The notes: generated by a model from the letters alone, not told the origin. Positions 11,254 to 22,675 are shown, counted from the first letter of the stretch. The stretch: 64,000 nucleotides of DNA from Chrysogorgia sp. JL179-B06 (GCA_035772405.1 JAYKKM010000048.1:2841501-2905500), one strand, 5' to 3'. Made by a program: numbers and translations.

Positions 11254-14200
11254 CCACCACCCCACCGACAACCCCACCGACAACACCACCAACACCACCA
11301 GTGTACCAACAACAACACCACCACCAGTGTACCAACAACAACACCACCAGTGCACCAACAACAACACCACCAGTGCACCAACAACAACACCACCACCAGT
11401 GCACCAACAACAACACCAACACCACCAACACCACCACCGACAACAACAACACCGACACCGACAACAACAACAACAACAACAACACCGACAACAATACCAC
11501 CACCAACACCACCAACACCGACAACAACAATACCAACACCACCACCAATGACCACGACAACACCAACGATAAAACACCACCATCAACAACAAAAATCATC
11601 AACAACAACACTATCACCACCACTACCACCAAGGAATATCATCGTCATTATCAACGACCACACAATTTCATCCACACCATCATCACCACCATCACCATAA
11701 ACATCACAGTCTGAGAGAAACCCTGTAACTGAATATGACACGAAGGAAATGAATGATTACACCTTACCACAACTTTCCCATCCTTAGTCCTGAATATTTT
11801 CTGTGGCTTCCCCGACTCTTCACTGCCGTGAGTACTGGCCAAGTTTTTAAAAGTTAGCCAACTCTTATATCCAGACGGCGGATTAAACGAGTCACTGCCA
11901 TGGTCCTGAACAAAGGAAGAAGATGGTATAGGCTATTAGGCATATACGTACAGAACTATGGGTATATATAGGTAAAAGTAGACAGGCATATTATGGTATA
12001 GCCGGCCACATAAACATTCAAGCGCACAGGAACGAACAAGATGAATGATCATAAGGTGGCTCGATAGTCAAAATGGAGTAATTTTGAGAGCACGATTTAT
12101 CATACTACAAATTTTATATAGTCATATTTTTTTCACATAAGTAGTTAACATGGTTCAATAGCATTTACAAAGAAAAAGATTTGGGTCCATATCTTTAATT
12201 GCTAAGCAGTCACACCCTTTTCCGCGAACACAACATTTTTAAAGGCACGAAACTGTAGGACGCGCCAATAGCGATTTCTCCAAACAGGTAAGTGCTAAGG
12301 GTCTGAATTTTATATGTAGTACATGCAATACCAGAGCTGTGCAATGACGAATTATTTTACAGATATGTCAATGCCTTCATATATTTTAGCCTTTCCTAAA
12401 AATGAGGGAGAAAAATGTCCAATTACATCTCTTCCAAAGGCCCTAGATATATTTTCCCCCATAAAATGTTTTGTAATACAGATCTGAGCTTTATTTTGGT
12501 TCATTGCATAGCTCTCGTGGTGGTCTTGATGATTGAAACGTTTCACACTTGTAACATTTGTATATTTAGAGATATTGTGTTTATGATAAGCGGCAGATTT
12601 TATGAAAATTAGTTTTCTGGATTTATTGGAAACACGAACGAAATGTGGGAGAGCTTGGAGTAGACAGACGATACATGGACGACCGTCAAGCTCGTATCCA
12701 GAGTCCCGGACAGGAATCGAACCTGTAACCTTCAATGGTTAGATCGTCTCTCCGGCAATCAGAAGGTTACAGATTCGATTTCTGTCTGGGACTCAGAATA
12801 ATTTTTCTGAGGATACGAGCTTGATCATCCATGTATCGTCTACGTTGAACAATGTAAAAACGTTATTCGCAGTCTACATCTGTCAACCTCTCGTAGTTAT
12901 ATACTTATCTTACATCTCATAATTATTAAGTGTAAACTAATTATAATACCACCTGCACAGCTGTCGAGTATATTGTTTACAAACTACTCGTTCTCACTCA
13001 GAACATATTTATTGCATGAATGAAAGCGGCCAACCCAAACTTATGAAAGCTGCTAAGTTCTCAAAAGAACTGGATATAAAATGAAAAGGAGAAATAAGAG
13101 AACTTCAATGTGTTGAAATACTTAAGTAAGAGTACTTACGTATATTGATGGCCGACGTTTCGGACGATGTGTCCTTCTTCAGGTCAGATGGATAAGAAGG
13201 ACACATCGTCCGAAAAGTCGTTCATGAATATATGTAAGTACTCTTACTTCAGTATTTTTCGACACATTGAAGTTCTTTTGTTTCTCCTTTTCGTATTATA
13301 TCCAACCCAAACTTATAGTTGAGTTGCATCTTAGTCATCTCACCAGTCATGGTGTCATTTCTAATGAGGTTCCAAAGTCCAAAGTGATGAGTAGAGGGTT
13401 CAAAGTACCAGAGGCGTAGGAAGCAGGGGGGCTGGTTGGGCTTGAGCCCCCCCCAAGGACAAGCGTTGCTAAATTTAATGTTTTTTTCCCAATTGTATTA
13501 TTAGTACGACTATATAAAGGCTAGGAGAGAAGCTACTTAAAGTCATGCATAAGCATAAAGCCTGGTTTCCATATGGTCGCTACGCTGTTTTTACGGTCGC
13601 GGAAGTGAAGCAGTGAACTGAAGCGTGTTTCTTTTGTCATAACAAAAAAAAAGTCACTGCTGCGACCGTAAAGACAGCGCAGCGACCATATGGAAACCAG
13701 GCTTAAGGACAAAACAAGTTCAAGCATAAGCCAAAGAAAAACTAAGCAGAACAAAAGACGAAACAAACGAAAAATCCTCGTTGTTTGGCAGTCGAAAGTC
13801 CCAGACAAGAAGCCATGCTTTATTTTCGTATTGATCTTGTGTGCTTATGTCGCTGGTGAACACCAGGAGTTAGCAAACCCCTAAACCCTCTTGATATTAT
13901 TGATATTGCACTAGAGATTTACTGCTTACAAGGAACTCCGTCACTCGTTCTTTGGTTCGTATTAAAATTACTTTATTTGTTCTTCACTTGTTTGTATAGT
14001 GTACCACAAGTTTGTCAATAAAAAGCAGCTTACCAGCCATAAACCACAAATAGCTTCAATTATCTTCAATTGAAAGCTAATTCTACGGAAGCTAAGTTGA
14101 CGAAGAATTAGAAGCTATTGTGTTTAGGTGTTTAAACACAATTATTGAAAGATTATTGAACGACAACACCAATGCAATATCTAAAAAATCTTCACTTTTG

Positions 14201-17200
14201 TGAAGTCTGTCGAGCTAGCTTTACTTCTAATGAGTGATAAAACGTGTTGTGCTGCCGTAGGCAGTGTAGAAATCCAAATCCAATATCTAAAAAGGTTGGT
14301 GTACTGCCGAAATAGCGTGTATAAGTTGTCTAACGTTTCGAGCGAAGGCCCTTCGTCAGAGAGTCAAACATCTAAGGTATGTTGGTCGGTAATAATTTCT
14401 CGTTTTCATGTTAAAACATTTCACGTTTTCATGCTCGCTGGTTCTAGATTTCAAAATTTTCAGGGGCAGGACACCCGTACCACCTAAAAATGCGGTCACT
14501 GATTACCTACATGTCGACTTCAGCCCCCAAATTTAGATCCGTTCCTACACCTCAGCAAAATACACTGACGCTGTCATGAGCATCGTAAAATTAGCATGAA
14601 TTCCTTGCAAAAGCTAAGAAGCTATAAGAAGCTTAAAGGATTTTCCTATATCGTAAGGAGTTGACATATACTATATTTATATACATATATGTGAAATGAA
14701 ATTATCAACAAACTTGCATGTAAATTGTCGTGACGTTCATGTCAATTATACGACGTGCAAGCATTCGTATATAAACGGATAATCATAATCATCTTAGCAA
14801 ACATACTTAGGAAGCAGAGACTCGAAGTGCTTACGAAAGGAAATGCTTTTGACAACTGCTTTTGCCGCCCATATGGTCTAGTGCGGCACATTATAAACAC
14901 CAAGGCTGTCCAGTTATGCAATATGACATGTTATGTTGCACGTATGTCGACCATATGTCGTAGAAATGAAACGAAGACGTTGGTTTTGAAATAGAAAAGC
15001 TTAGCGAATAGTCGTCCACTTCTGTGCTTCCGTGTGGTAGTTCGTCATCGATATAGAAATAAATATATACCTTGAAAAGTTTCACCTTGGTGTGAAGAAT
15101 AATGATGGAACACATGCTACACGGGGTTTTTGTCACCACTCAAAACCTTGCCTGTTTTAGAAAATCTCAGTTTCCTTGTTGTTATAGTATTAAGCTTTAT
15201 TTAATGAATATAGACATCACTTTACAATAAGTATTCTACCAGATGGCCTTGAAGATTTTAACATACATTATTGGCTATGGTAATTATTATAGTTTATATT
15301 TATATGTCATACAAAAAATCTCTTCTAAATGCATGGTTTTATATAATGTTAAACAACATTGCTCCGACTATATATACGAGATCATCTCTCATTGGCTGTA
15401 CATATATATATATACCTGTAGCCACGCGACCGGAATTGACAGCAGTCGCTTTAATCAAATTTTACTGGTGTTGTACATCCGAGGCTAATTTCCCTCTACA
15501 AGTTCCTTAATATACAAGTTAAACTTGCTCGTGCACAAGCTTTCCTCAATCAGTTCTCTCAAGATATATATGTCGTTTTATCTCCACTGAGTGTGAACGG
15601 TTAAAACGAAATCCCCTTGCTCAGTTTAATACCGCACAGTTATATGATGTCAAGAAGTTTTCCTTAAATATCAAAACGTGTGACACAAGAACTTGACACT
15701 ACTTGGTTTCCTCTTCGACACTTTTTTGAAAAACTGTCGCTGGCGATGAGTCGATTCTGACTTGTGTATATACGTGTACAACTCATGTTTCCAATTTTTT
15801 CAATCGTATATACACGTACATTTGAGCGAATATGGATAGATTACCCGGTGGCGGTGTGTATGTGGTATTGTAAAAGCGATGCTATGTAGGTAGATAATGC
15901 CAAAAGAGTGTCACAGGTAGAAAGTAGCCAATCGAATGCATGGGAGATAAATCGTAAAAGGGATCTCCCGTACTCTGGTCTCAGCCTCATGTTACCAGTG
16001 AAAGAAAGCATTTATATATTCCGACTCAGATCTCGTGTGCAGCAGAAACTCCAACCTGGCTTATTAATCATGATAGTGAATTTATTGCCGCTCAAGTCTC
16101 AAGCCAGATAAAACTTAGAAAATGCCAGAATCCAGACGAGGATTGCATGCGTAAACACTTAAACTTCGATGCGGACTGAGAGGAAGACGTTGCTCTAACC
16201 ACTCCCATTGGGCTATAGCGGGTGGCATGAGAGAAAAACTTAAAATAAATCCAAGGTGTTTTCATCAGCTTTGCATCTGCTAACTCACGGATTATCTCTC
16301 TTAAAACTCTTATAACTAAAGTCAGAGTGCCTAGATCTTGGCAGATTTCCAGTCCTCGCACGAAGCAACTCGCTGCGAGCACTCGGCAGATAGTTGGAAA
16401 TGTTGAACTATTTTTTACTCGCGCAGCAAGTGCCCGCAGTAAATATAACCAATCAAAACAAATTATGTCAACATTTCAAATCATAAAGCCTAGGAAATCA
16501 TTACCGTGTCGGTGGTTAACTTGCATAGATATTGAAGGAAGAAACGACATAAATTAATCGAACTTTCACATCGATTTTCTCGTAAATACCGATTTGTTTG
16601 AGGTGCTATATCTGAAACACTCAGAAGAGTGCTTCATCAGGATATCCAAACACCTCGAAGTTTGTTAAAAAAACTCGCCTATCGCTTCATCAGTCCTGAA
16701 ATCCCGTGAGTTATCGCAACGCCAACGAGCTGCATGTGGTGGAAATACAGTGGAAAATATGCGAGTACGCCGAGTACCTGCAGCAAGCTGCGAGTAGCTT
16801 CGTGCGAGGATTGGAAACGCGTCTTAAGACGGCTATTCAAACGAGTCTTACATCACAGAGTTTGTGGCTGTGTGTTTTATAGGGGCCTACCATAACGTTT
16901 GCGAGATTCGGCGTGTCATTCAGAGGCGGGAAAGTGGCGAACAGGAAACACTCCGATTCTTCGCTAGGGGTCGTGAAAAAACAACATATGGACAGCAGTT
17001 GGTGTGAAAGGGCGGGAAAAATGTGACAATCACAAACAACACAGGTCGGGGTGTTTGTGACACGGAAGACGACCAAACTATCATCGAATTCGCATCTCTA
17101 AACAGACCAAAGTGGAGATGGACAGCGTATAGGACGGTCTCAAGTTCCTGGTTAATTAACTGGGCGGTCCCTGGTCAAAGAGCGGTCTCACCTTTAGCAA

Positions 17201-19720
17201 AGTCGCCACACGAACACGATTTTCTGAGTCACTACGTAAAACTTCTCCCACGGAGCAAACTATAGCTATAATCTAATTTTGGCCTTCTTAAACTCGCACA
17301 TTCCGTTCTTTAAACCTCTTGAACGGATTTGCGAGGACGATAAATAGCACAAGGTATTAATACATGGCATGAATACGCCCTCAAGAATCTAAAAATTGTT
17401 TTTCGTACAGTTTTTTATCCCCGCTGTTTTTTGTCTTGTAAAACTCATTGCCGCCCGCATGCAGTCAGGGTTCGGGAACGTGATAACTCGCCACACATGG
17501 GGCATTCGTTTTTTCAGGGCTTGCTTTTTTGGGGAGTTTTTCTCGACGGTCAATTCAACCATCAAGCACAAGGCCATGAAATTGACGAAAAGGGACGGCC
17601 CAAAATGGATATTTATCTGCTTAAACTTTAACGTCAATTTCCTTTTCTTTTATATAAAAAAGTAGAGTGCTGCGTAGACAGTGTTTTGGATATATAGCAA
17701 AGTGAAAAGGTGGTAAACTGACAAGATTTTTAGTAACGAAATACGGACGTCTCTAAGCGCTTCGTCAGAGTAAGACCATCTTTTATATAAAGATTGGTTT
17801 GTATAAAACTATACGTTATGTAAGACTCGCTGTAAAAATCTGTTCTCGCGCCAACGGGAACTATACCATAACATTCTCTGGTTAATCAACCGTTTTCACG
17901 AGTATAAATTGCTGCTAAGCCGCTGATAACTGGTTTAAACAGGCAAGCTTTCTGGACAAGTTTAGCCTATTTCCGACGTAGCAATCTTATACATACCATA
18001 ACAATACACAAACCAAACTGTTTAGTTTAATTGGCGAACAAACATAACTTAACAAGTGTCCGAATAATCCATTAGCCCGTGTGTGCTAAATAATTTTGAC
18101 ACGAAGAAAAGTACTTGGTGCGTCGCTTCTGGTGTATTGACAAATGCGACATGGGCTGCGTTCGCTTGCCGATCAAAAAACACCGTATCTGGAGGAGGCA
18201 ACTCTATCTGCCTGGCTGTGATGTATGTCTGTGGAGATAAGATTGAAGCCATGATGGCTGTTAACAATCGATGACGGCTGATAACTGGAGATTACGCTAA
18301 AGAGCTTATGTATCTCATAGAAGCTTAGTCCGATCTGACCTCCAGTATACTAAATATAACCCACCCCATACATAACCCAGCTGAATTACTATTGGCCATA
18401 AAGACAGACAGAGTGAAAAAAATACGACGGTTACAGCCCTGCCTACGTCGAATTGATCGCCTGTGGGCCAGTGCGTGCAATCCTATAGGGTTCAATTAAT
18501 TGCTCTTTGCACAGCTGAGTTACAAAACGCCAAATTACGCAAGATATTAAGACGCGAAATATTTAGCGTAGGGTTACTCAACCTTGCCATTTCGTGCTAC
18601 AATAGGAACTTCAGCAATATATATTTTAACATTGAAACGAAGTCAAGGACAAGGTTAATTCCCTTTATAAGTCACCGAGTGTAAATGTCAATATTATTTA
18701 TAATATACCCTATATAAATGTTAACCGGCATTCCACTAGAACTCACGAATTCGCTGTCTGCAACGGTCTTTTATACGTGGCTCAGTTGGCAGAGCGCCGC
18801 ACTAGATCCGCGGAGGTGTAAATTCAATTCTCACCGAATGCCTTGGACTTAGAAAATTTCCACTCTCGCAAAATATCCTTCCCGTTGATTTGGCCTTTAC
18901 CGAATTTAATATTTGTTTTATGATTTCAAAAGTGCTTCAATACTGGTAAAACGATCGCAGTATCAGTGATAAAGTCGTGAAAATGCTCATTGACAGCGTT
19001 GTAATCAGAATGAGGATGGTGTTGAGATTAATAATCTCGGAACTGGCTTATTCATTCTTTTGTTTCGCATTGTTTTTTTCTAATTACCTCGTAGCTGGTT
19101 TTGTCATTGTAGAGAGTAGGGTCTTAAGAAATGACGCGGCTACCTCTGGCTCTACAACGTGGCCCTCAAACGTTAACAAGCAGCGTGAATTAAAGCATTT
19201 GAAAGAAGCCATCGAAAATTAACTACCGTATATGAGGTTTGAAGCTTGTTTCATAACCTCCAAAACGCTCCAGTTCTGCTGAAACGATTGTAGTGTTTGA
19301 GCTGAAGTCAACTGATTAAGGAACAGCTCTCACCTCTCATTGAGTTCACGTCGTCCTGAAGACGTGAAAATGCTCAGAGTTGCGTTGTAAACAGGACGAT
19401 GTTGAGAATACTAGTCGATTGGGACTACAAATTACTCATTCGTTTTGCTGCGCATGAAGAATTCTTTGTTTTGAAGGCCGCGTTGTCGAGGTCGCCACGT
19501 CGTAGATCTTAAAAGTCCCTATTAACATCATTAATATATATATATATTATGATAACTCAAGTACGCCAAATCACAACACAAAAACATTTAACCTATTACA
19601 AATCGTTAAACACCTTACCGGAGAATTATTCCTGCTTCTTCTCTTCCTCGACTGCACTGTGCTGGCGAAGACAAACACCAGGGCGACGACGAACACGAGT
19701 AGTTTCCAATCACGGGCCAT
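4219..19720 (-). CDS. C1QTNF12: C1QTNF12 (adipolin/CTRP12/FAM132) orthologue, complete, 8 coding exons
   Basis: Secreted C1q/TNF-related protein; relatives are the vertebrate hormones adipolin and erythroferrone. Coding exons on minus: 19619-19720, 11768-11905, 8065-8170, 7014-7060, 6750-6869, 5043-5233, 4569-4647, 4219-4317. These add up to 882 nt, 293 aa plus TGA, close to the 302 aa of the human protein. Layout: signal peptide at about residues 6-24 followed by a basic RKRRSR run; a WLTF segment near 54-57; a short Gly-Pro-X collagen stretch at about 84-99 ending PPGAEMT; a linker helix; then the C1q-like domain from about 140 to 293. The tract SGLSSNSRVFTV and the C-terminal HVSVYVDNSSG...GMLIG are near-identical in plan to the human family. 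All splice sites are GT-AG and the phases agree. Only eight coding exons were found; a further in-phase exon in the 7.7-kb first intron cannot be excluded. Confidence 0.93.
4569..4647 (-). CDS. C1QTNF12: C1QTNF12 coding exon 7
   Basis: 79 nt, donor GTGAGG. Encodes SLMTVSGLSSNSRVFTVRV, almost the same as the human VSGLESNSRVFTVQV. Its acceptor (TTTACTTTAG) is the last, altered unit of an AAAGT microsatellite. Confidence 0.95.
4650..4766. repeat. (AAAGT)n microsatellite at the exon 7 splice acceptor
   Basis: About 23 pentamer units abutting C1QTNF12 exon 7. On the sense strand the repeat is (TTTAC)n and its last unit reads TTTAG, the 3' splice site. Confidence 0.95.
4797..5031. repeat. (AGAGT/AGAGC)n microsatellite
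   Basis: About 47 pentamer-like units with T/C variants and some AGC slips, filling the 5' part of C1QTNF12 intron 6. On the sense strand it is pyrimidine-rich (ACTCT)n. Confidence 0.95.
5043..5233 (-). CDS. C1QTNF12: C1QTNF12 coding exon 6 (C1q-like core)
   Basis: 191 nt, acceptor CTTTCTTTAG, donor GTAAGG. Contains SGQFTVPYTAIYRFS (C1q strand pattern) and RPRDFVKILICIEYQC, which matches the ARDVVCVLICIESLC region of human CTRP12. Confidence 0.95.
5390..5840. mobile_element. MITE-A copy 1
   Basis: About 450 bp, imperfect terminal repeats CACTGATCTCAAAAATAGGA and (rc) CACTGATCTCGAAAGAAGAC. Flanks ATTAGGAG and CCTAGGAG suggest an 8-bp target duplication (hAT-like size). Other copies at 31164-33199 and 52672-53168, and a right end at 61785-61858. 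Lies in C1QTNF12 intron 5. Confidence 0.85.
6750..6869 (-). CDS. C1QTNF12: C1QTNF12 coding exon 5 (start of C1q-like domain)
   Basis: 40 codons, phase 0-0, acceptor CAACCCCAG, donor GTGAGT. LVSAFHIELKSN and KKNIVELKNY match the LVGEAFH...LVEL region of vertebrate CTRP12. Confidence 0.9.
7014..7060 (-). CDS. C1QTNF12: C1QTNF12 coding exon 4 (47-nt micro-exon)
   Basis: Two bases complete a Glu codon, followed by SAQKRSTRMRENSDQ. Acceptor ATTTATAG, donor GTAAGC. It fits the phase of both neighbours exactly and aligns with the EATERR segment of the vertebrate proteins. Confidence 0.85.
7251..7513 (+). pseudogene. open exon with Cys-protease-like signature, antisense in C1QTNF12 intron
   Basis: Plus-strand frame open from a good acceptor (CTGCCTCCCCTTAG at 7237-7250) to TAG at 7511-7513. 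It encodes a Cys-rich lead (SRVCGYKCHVTNTTC) and then RGNQCSFASLSALL...IEGD. The RGNQC-hydrophobic pattern followed by ILIEGD-like residues recalls the N-terminal part of OTU/tegument-like cysteine proteases carried by large eukaryotic transposons, with the Cys as nucleophile. The His/Asp part is missing, so it is probably a transposon relic or one exon of a larger gene. It sits in the intron between C1QTNF12 exons 3 and 4 on the opposite strand. Confidence 0.35.
8065..8170 (-). CDS. C1QTNF12: C1QTNF12 coding exon 3 (collagen stretch)
   Basis: 106 nt, acceptor GTCTTTCAG, donor GTATGG, ends in phase 1. Encodes CKC and then about five Gly-X-Y triplets ending GPPGAEMTEAHLL; the family signature after the collagen run is PPGAEVT. 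Trimer formation is expected from the family. Confidence 0.92.
8333..8463 (-). repeat. SINE-E copy (tRNA-derived)
   Basis: Minus-oriented short repeat: its tail (GGGAAGGATATTTTGCGAG on plus) is the reverse complement of the tail of the copy at 18772-18890, and its head shows a degraded tRNA-like box (GAGCTATCGTAGG on plus). Confidence 0.6.
8715..8812. repeat. 14-bp minisatellite
   Basis: Seven head-to-tail units of GTGCGTAAAACATA with one A-to-T variant. Confidence 0.93.
9574..10020 (-). pseudogene. non-LTR retrotransposon, RT C-terminal remnant
   Basis: Minus-strand reading gives LQRIQNTAARIVSRTRKHEH, then TPVLKQLHWLPIEQRIKFK, and further on NYGDRSFTAASPKLWNTLP and FKRKLKTFFFPK ending in a stop at 9576. 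These are classical tail peptides of CR1/L2-type LINE reverse transcriptases. The frame is broken between blocks. Lies in C1QTNF12 intron 2. Confidence 0.85.
10157..10570. mobile_element. hAT-like MITE, copy 1
   Basis: About 414 bp with ends CAGTGGCGTAACAG and GCGTTACACCACTG (inverted repeats typical of hAT). A second copy at 63123-63600 shares most of the interior. No clear target duplication seen. Confidence 0.82.
11170..11700. repeat. (AAC/ACC)n compound trinucleotide array
   Basis: About 530 bp of CAACAA/CACCAC trinucleotides with GTGCACCAA-type sub-repeats, about 70 bp from the C1QTNF12 exon 2 donor. Long open frames on both strands here are low-complexity artefacts. Confidence 0.95.
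11768..11905 (-). CDS. C1QTNF12: C1QTNF12 coding exon 2
   Basis: 46 codons, phase 0 at both ends, acceptor TTTGTTCAG, donor GTAAGG. Encodes a linker with SGYKSWLTFKN, which lines up with the TWLNF segment of vertebrate CTRP12, and a Lys-rich end leading into the collagen exon. Confidence 0.82.
12052..12640. mobile_element. MITE-D copy (TIR GGTGGCTCGATAGTC)
   Basis: Left end AAGGTGGCTCGATAGTC and the shared interior (GATCTGAGCTTTATTTTGG...CATTGCATAGCTC, GATAAGCGGCAGATTTTATG) also found at 33371-34035 and 54078-54456. The middle is diverged or rearranged. Confidence 0.72.
12642..12846. repeat. two SINE-C copies in inverted orientation
   Basis: Left half is a minus copy (GGAATCGAACCTGTAACC, tRNA B-box complement); right half is a plus copy (CAGAAGGTTACAGATTCGAT). 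Both carry the GATACGAGCTTGA...CATGTATCGTCTAC tail, making a long palindrome. Confidence 0.78.
13079..13302. mobile_element. foldback element with CTGAAGAA...CGAAACG motif
   Basis: Arms AAAAGGAGAAATAAGAGAAC...AGTACTTACGTATATT and their inverse meet near 13190. A half copy lies at 45118-45232. The centre carries CTTCTTCAGG and GACGTTTCGG. Confidence 0.8.
13556..13705. mobile_element. short palindromic MITE-G
   Basis: About 150 bp with ends AAGCCTGGTTTCCATATGG and CCATATGGAAACCAGGCTTA; arms also pair through GCTGTTTTTACGGTCGC. Confidence 0.85.
18049..18252 (-). CDS. unidentified open frame starting MASILS in C1QTNF12 intron 1
   Basis: From ATG at 18252 (context CATCATGG) the frame reads MASILSPQTYITARQIELPP and continues to a stop at 18049. 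A possible donor (GTACTT) lies after the codons for ATHQ near 18114. Residue composition is protein-like, but I do not recognise a family and no second exon was found. It could be the first exon of a nested gene or a chance frame. Confidence 0.22.
   Translation of the reverse strand: MASILSPQTYITARQIELPPPDTVFFDRQANAAHVAFVNTPEATHQVLFFVSKLFSTHGLMDYSDTC
18772..18890 (+). repeat. SINE-E copy (tRNA-derived)
   Basis: Head GTGGCTCAGTTGGCAGAGCG (A box) and AAATTCAATTC (B box), tail CACTCTCGCAAAATATCC. Inverse copy at 8333-8463. Confidence 0.7.
19619..19720 (-). CDS. C1QTNF12: C1QTNF12 coding exon 1 (signal peptide)
   Basis: 34 codons from ATG at 19720-19718 (context AATATGGC) to donor GTAAGG. Starts MARDWKLLVFVVALVFVFAS, a classical signal peptide, followed by TVQSRKRRSR, a possible basic processing site. 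Confidence 0.88.
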
Positions 19721-19799
19721 ATTCTCACCGGATTCACTTCAACTTGCAAACCTCTTCGACAAAACCTGCGAATTTAATACATTCGTTGAGTGAGAGGTA

Positions 19800-20950
19800 A
19801 ATGATGTTTCGAGGGCCGCGCGGGTAATTCTCAGAGACTCAGACGACAACGGTCGACGCGCGATTCTGCAATATTTAAATATATACTAATGAGAACCGAC
19901 GGATCATTGCGATAGCGACTGCCAAATTCGAATAAAGAGAGAACCGAAGACTTCGAGTCCCGCAAGGTCAAGGGTCGTTCCGAACGTTTTTCAAAGCACG
20001 AGACTTTGAATTTCTAGTCTACTACACCAACTATCGCTTCGCTAGTAGAGTTAAACATCACGAAGCTACAGACAACGCATAATGAAAGTTCGACTCTTTT
20101 CATAGTCTAGTGAACCCTTCTGAGGAATTCTGGTTGGTGGGTTAGCGTAAGGAGTTTTGTAATCAATCGAAAGCTAACATCTCAGCGTTCGAAGTGTACT
20201 TCAACCACGGCATAGAGCTCTGAGGGCAACCAGGGTCGTGCACGTATTGACTAATGATATCAACGCGGTATGCAAAGCATGGAACAACAATTGCAAAAGT
20301 AATACCGCAAGGTACTAATTTTGCGTCAAAATGGAACATCACCATGCCAGGACAGGTCCTCGAAAACTTCGCATCCTATACTCTCTAAAACTCTCTAGTC
20401 TATTTCGGTCAGACGACGTTGCCTCTCGACGCGGACACTTCAAACCAGCGCGCAATTGAGTCGCGGCCAAAGCCATGTGGCGTGCGCTCGGACAAACTAC
20501 ATAGAAAACTTCAGGCTTACTTGACGTAACTCCAAACGGCTCGTGGATTCTCTGCGTCCTTTTGCTTGGAGAGTGGCGGAGGTGCTAGCGAGTTGTTCAC
20601 GAGTGACTATGATTAATGGTGTTCGGAGACGGGCGTTTTAAATGCGCTATCCGGCCCCACTTATCGCGTACGTCGTCGCCAATTAAACGCGCGGATGAAG
20701 GGCCTAATTACCTGCCAACTAAACAACGGAAACAATAATGCTACCACGTCGAGGGCGCACAGCAGCGCCTTTCTGAAACACAAAGTCCAACAACACCGAG
20801 AACGCCGCTTCGAAAGAGCTCGACCCCCCATCAAACCTCAACGCGCGTTTTGCGCAAAGTCGGTATACACTCTACGCTGTTCATCTACGAATGTTCATAT
20901 GCGCGAGGCAGTTGCGCGACTTTGCGCACACAGTTGAGTTTTGCGCGCGG
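19800..20950. promoter_or_regulatory. CpG-rich region upstream of C1QTNF12
   Basis: GC and CpG rise sharply against the AT-rich background just upstream of the first coding exon (many CG steps, GCGCG runs). This is what a promoter or 5' UTR of the minus-strand gene would look like. No TATA box or start site can be fixed; a non-coding first exon is possible. Confidence 0.45.
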
Positions 20951-21254
20951 TGTCAAAATCCACTTTTATTGAACAAGCGCACCTCGAGGTGTTTAGATCA
21001 AATACAAATATTTACATTGCGCAGATATGGTGCCAACTGTTTCCCCGCGCGCTCTACCAATCATCGGTAATGCTGCACCAGGGGAGAGATAACCTACTTG
21101 TACTGTCAGTGTAGGCACTCCTCAAACAAGAGTAATAAGACAACGACATACAATCATCGTTCATAGACTTGTGTTTAGTAAAGTTTAGACAGACTCGCAG
21201 GTCCAAGCAATACGTATATCGCATTACAGAAGGTACATATTGTCGTACATGATC

Positions 21255-21740
21255 TTCGTTATGCCATTTGATTCATTTTGATCAATGGTTAGAGTAGCCA
21301 GGAGTATCTCACTGGTCATCAGAAGGTTACAGGTTGTACACATATGTAACCTTCACTAATCACTCTACCATCGGCATGTAGCTCAATGGTTAGAGCATCT
21401 CACTATAGTCATCAGAAGGTTACAGCCGTTCATAAGAAGTTTACAGGTTGTCACACATGTGTAACCTTCACTCTACCTGATCTTAGTCCATGTAGCTCAA
21501 TGGTTAGAGCATCTCACTAGTCATCAGAAGGTCAGTTACAGCCGTTTATTTTGTGTAACCTTCACTATGCCATCTTAGTCTCTTACACCATGAGAGCATC
21601 AGATCACACTGGTAATCGAGAAGGTTACAGGTTGTACAGATATCGCTAACTTTCGTTCTGCCATTTGAGTTCATATGTAATAGCTCAATGGTTAGAGCAT
21701 CTCACTAGTCATCAGAAAGTTATATAAAGCTTCGCTCGCT
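21255..21740 (+). repeat. SINE-B cluster, five or more tRNA-like heads in tandem
   Basis: Repeated GTAGCTCAATGGTTAGAGCA...TCATCAGAAGGTTACAG units about 80-110 bp apart, separated by GTAACCTTCACT. The heads look tRNA-like with a good A box and a weak, often broken B box. Further clusters at 23700-24190 and 24345-24425. Confidence 0.75.
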
Positions 21741-22309
21741 ATCTGAATTTCTCGAGTTACCGAAATGCCCTCGAACTTCTCAACCTATAGCTTCAGTTCT
21801 AATTGCGGGTACGAGAAGTGCTGCTAGTTACTTTGTAATGTGACATATAGGTGCTGCTAGCGTCTGTCGACGTGGTTCGATGATGTCCGTGTGCTCTGTG
21901 GCCTAGAAATTGGACAATATTCGCGGCGAGAGAGACAAGCGGAGTGAGTAGGAGATCTGTGCTCTCGCCGCCGCCTGACAGGTAATCGACTTCCGTATTT
22001 TAGCAATTATCATGCAAAGTATATACAGGATCGCGGAAGGCCATAAATCAAAATGATGGATTGAGAATTGAACGTTTTGCGCGTTTGTTGACTGGGAACA
22101 CTTTTAAATGTGACAAAAACGCGTTAACAACCCGGGAACATACACACACACGTTGGAAACTGGCGTAAAGTGTGCTTGACAAGGCAATATTTTATCATAA
22201 TTAGGACCGGTCATTATTTATGGCCGGGGTGGGGGCCGAAGAGAAAATGGTTGGGTAACTGAAAATCACTTCTCTGAAGGGTTGGGTAGCAAAATTTTCA
22301 GACTATTTA

Positions 22310-22460
22310 CATAAAAAAATTAAGAGTTCATCATTTAAAATTGGAATCTCATCATCAATTCTCCTTAGTCATTATAGCGTTTGTTATTGTATTCCTCTGA
22401 TATTCTGCTCTGTATATGGAGATAATAATCTGAAAGTTACAGGAGGATCTGTCTGTCTAT
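22310..22460 (+). repeat. dispersed repeat, inverse copy at 25010-25160
   Basis: Shares CATTTAAAATTGGAATCTCA and ATTGTATTCCTCT with the reverse complement of 25010-25160. Family unknown. Confidence 0.65.
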
Positions 22461-22675
22461 ATCTATTTGGGTTTTGTTATTAAAACTTGTATCGACGATA
22501 TTTGCGCTTTACTAATCTAACTTTTTTCTTCTTGGCTTGAGTAAAAGATTTTCTTTACCCATAAATGGTTGGGACGGTTAAATTTCTAATCTTAATTTGG
22601 CGGGGTAAAATTTTTTTTCAGCACCAAATCTATTCCTCAGCCCCTACCCGTTATATACACAATGTTGTAGTAAAT

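Noticed and set aside
11125..11714. Several 70-170 codon open frames on both strands
   Set aside because: All fall in the AAC/ACC trinucleotide array and encode only Thr/Gln/Pro/Val/Cys runs; no stop codons can arise in such repeats.
18083..18274. 63-codon plus frame opposite the MASILS frame
   Set aside because: Less protein-like than the minus frame with its better start context; no splice support.
20163..20345. 60-codon minus frame in the CpG-rich region
   Set aside because: No start or splice evidence tying it to C1QTNF12 and no recognised motif.
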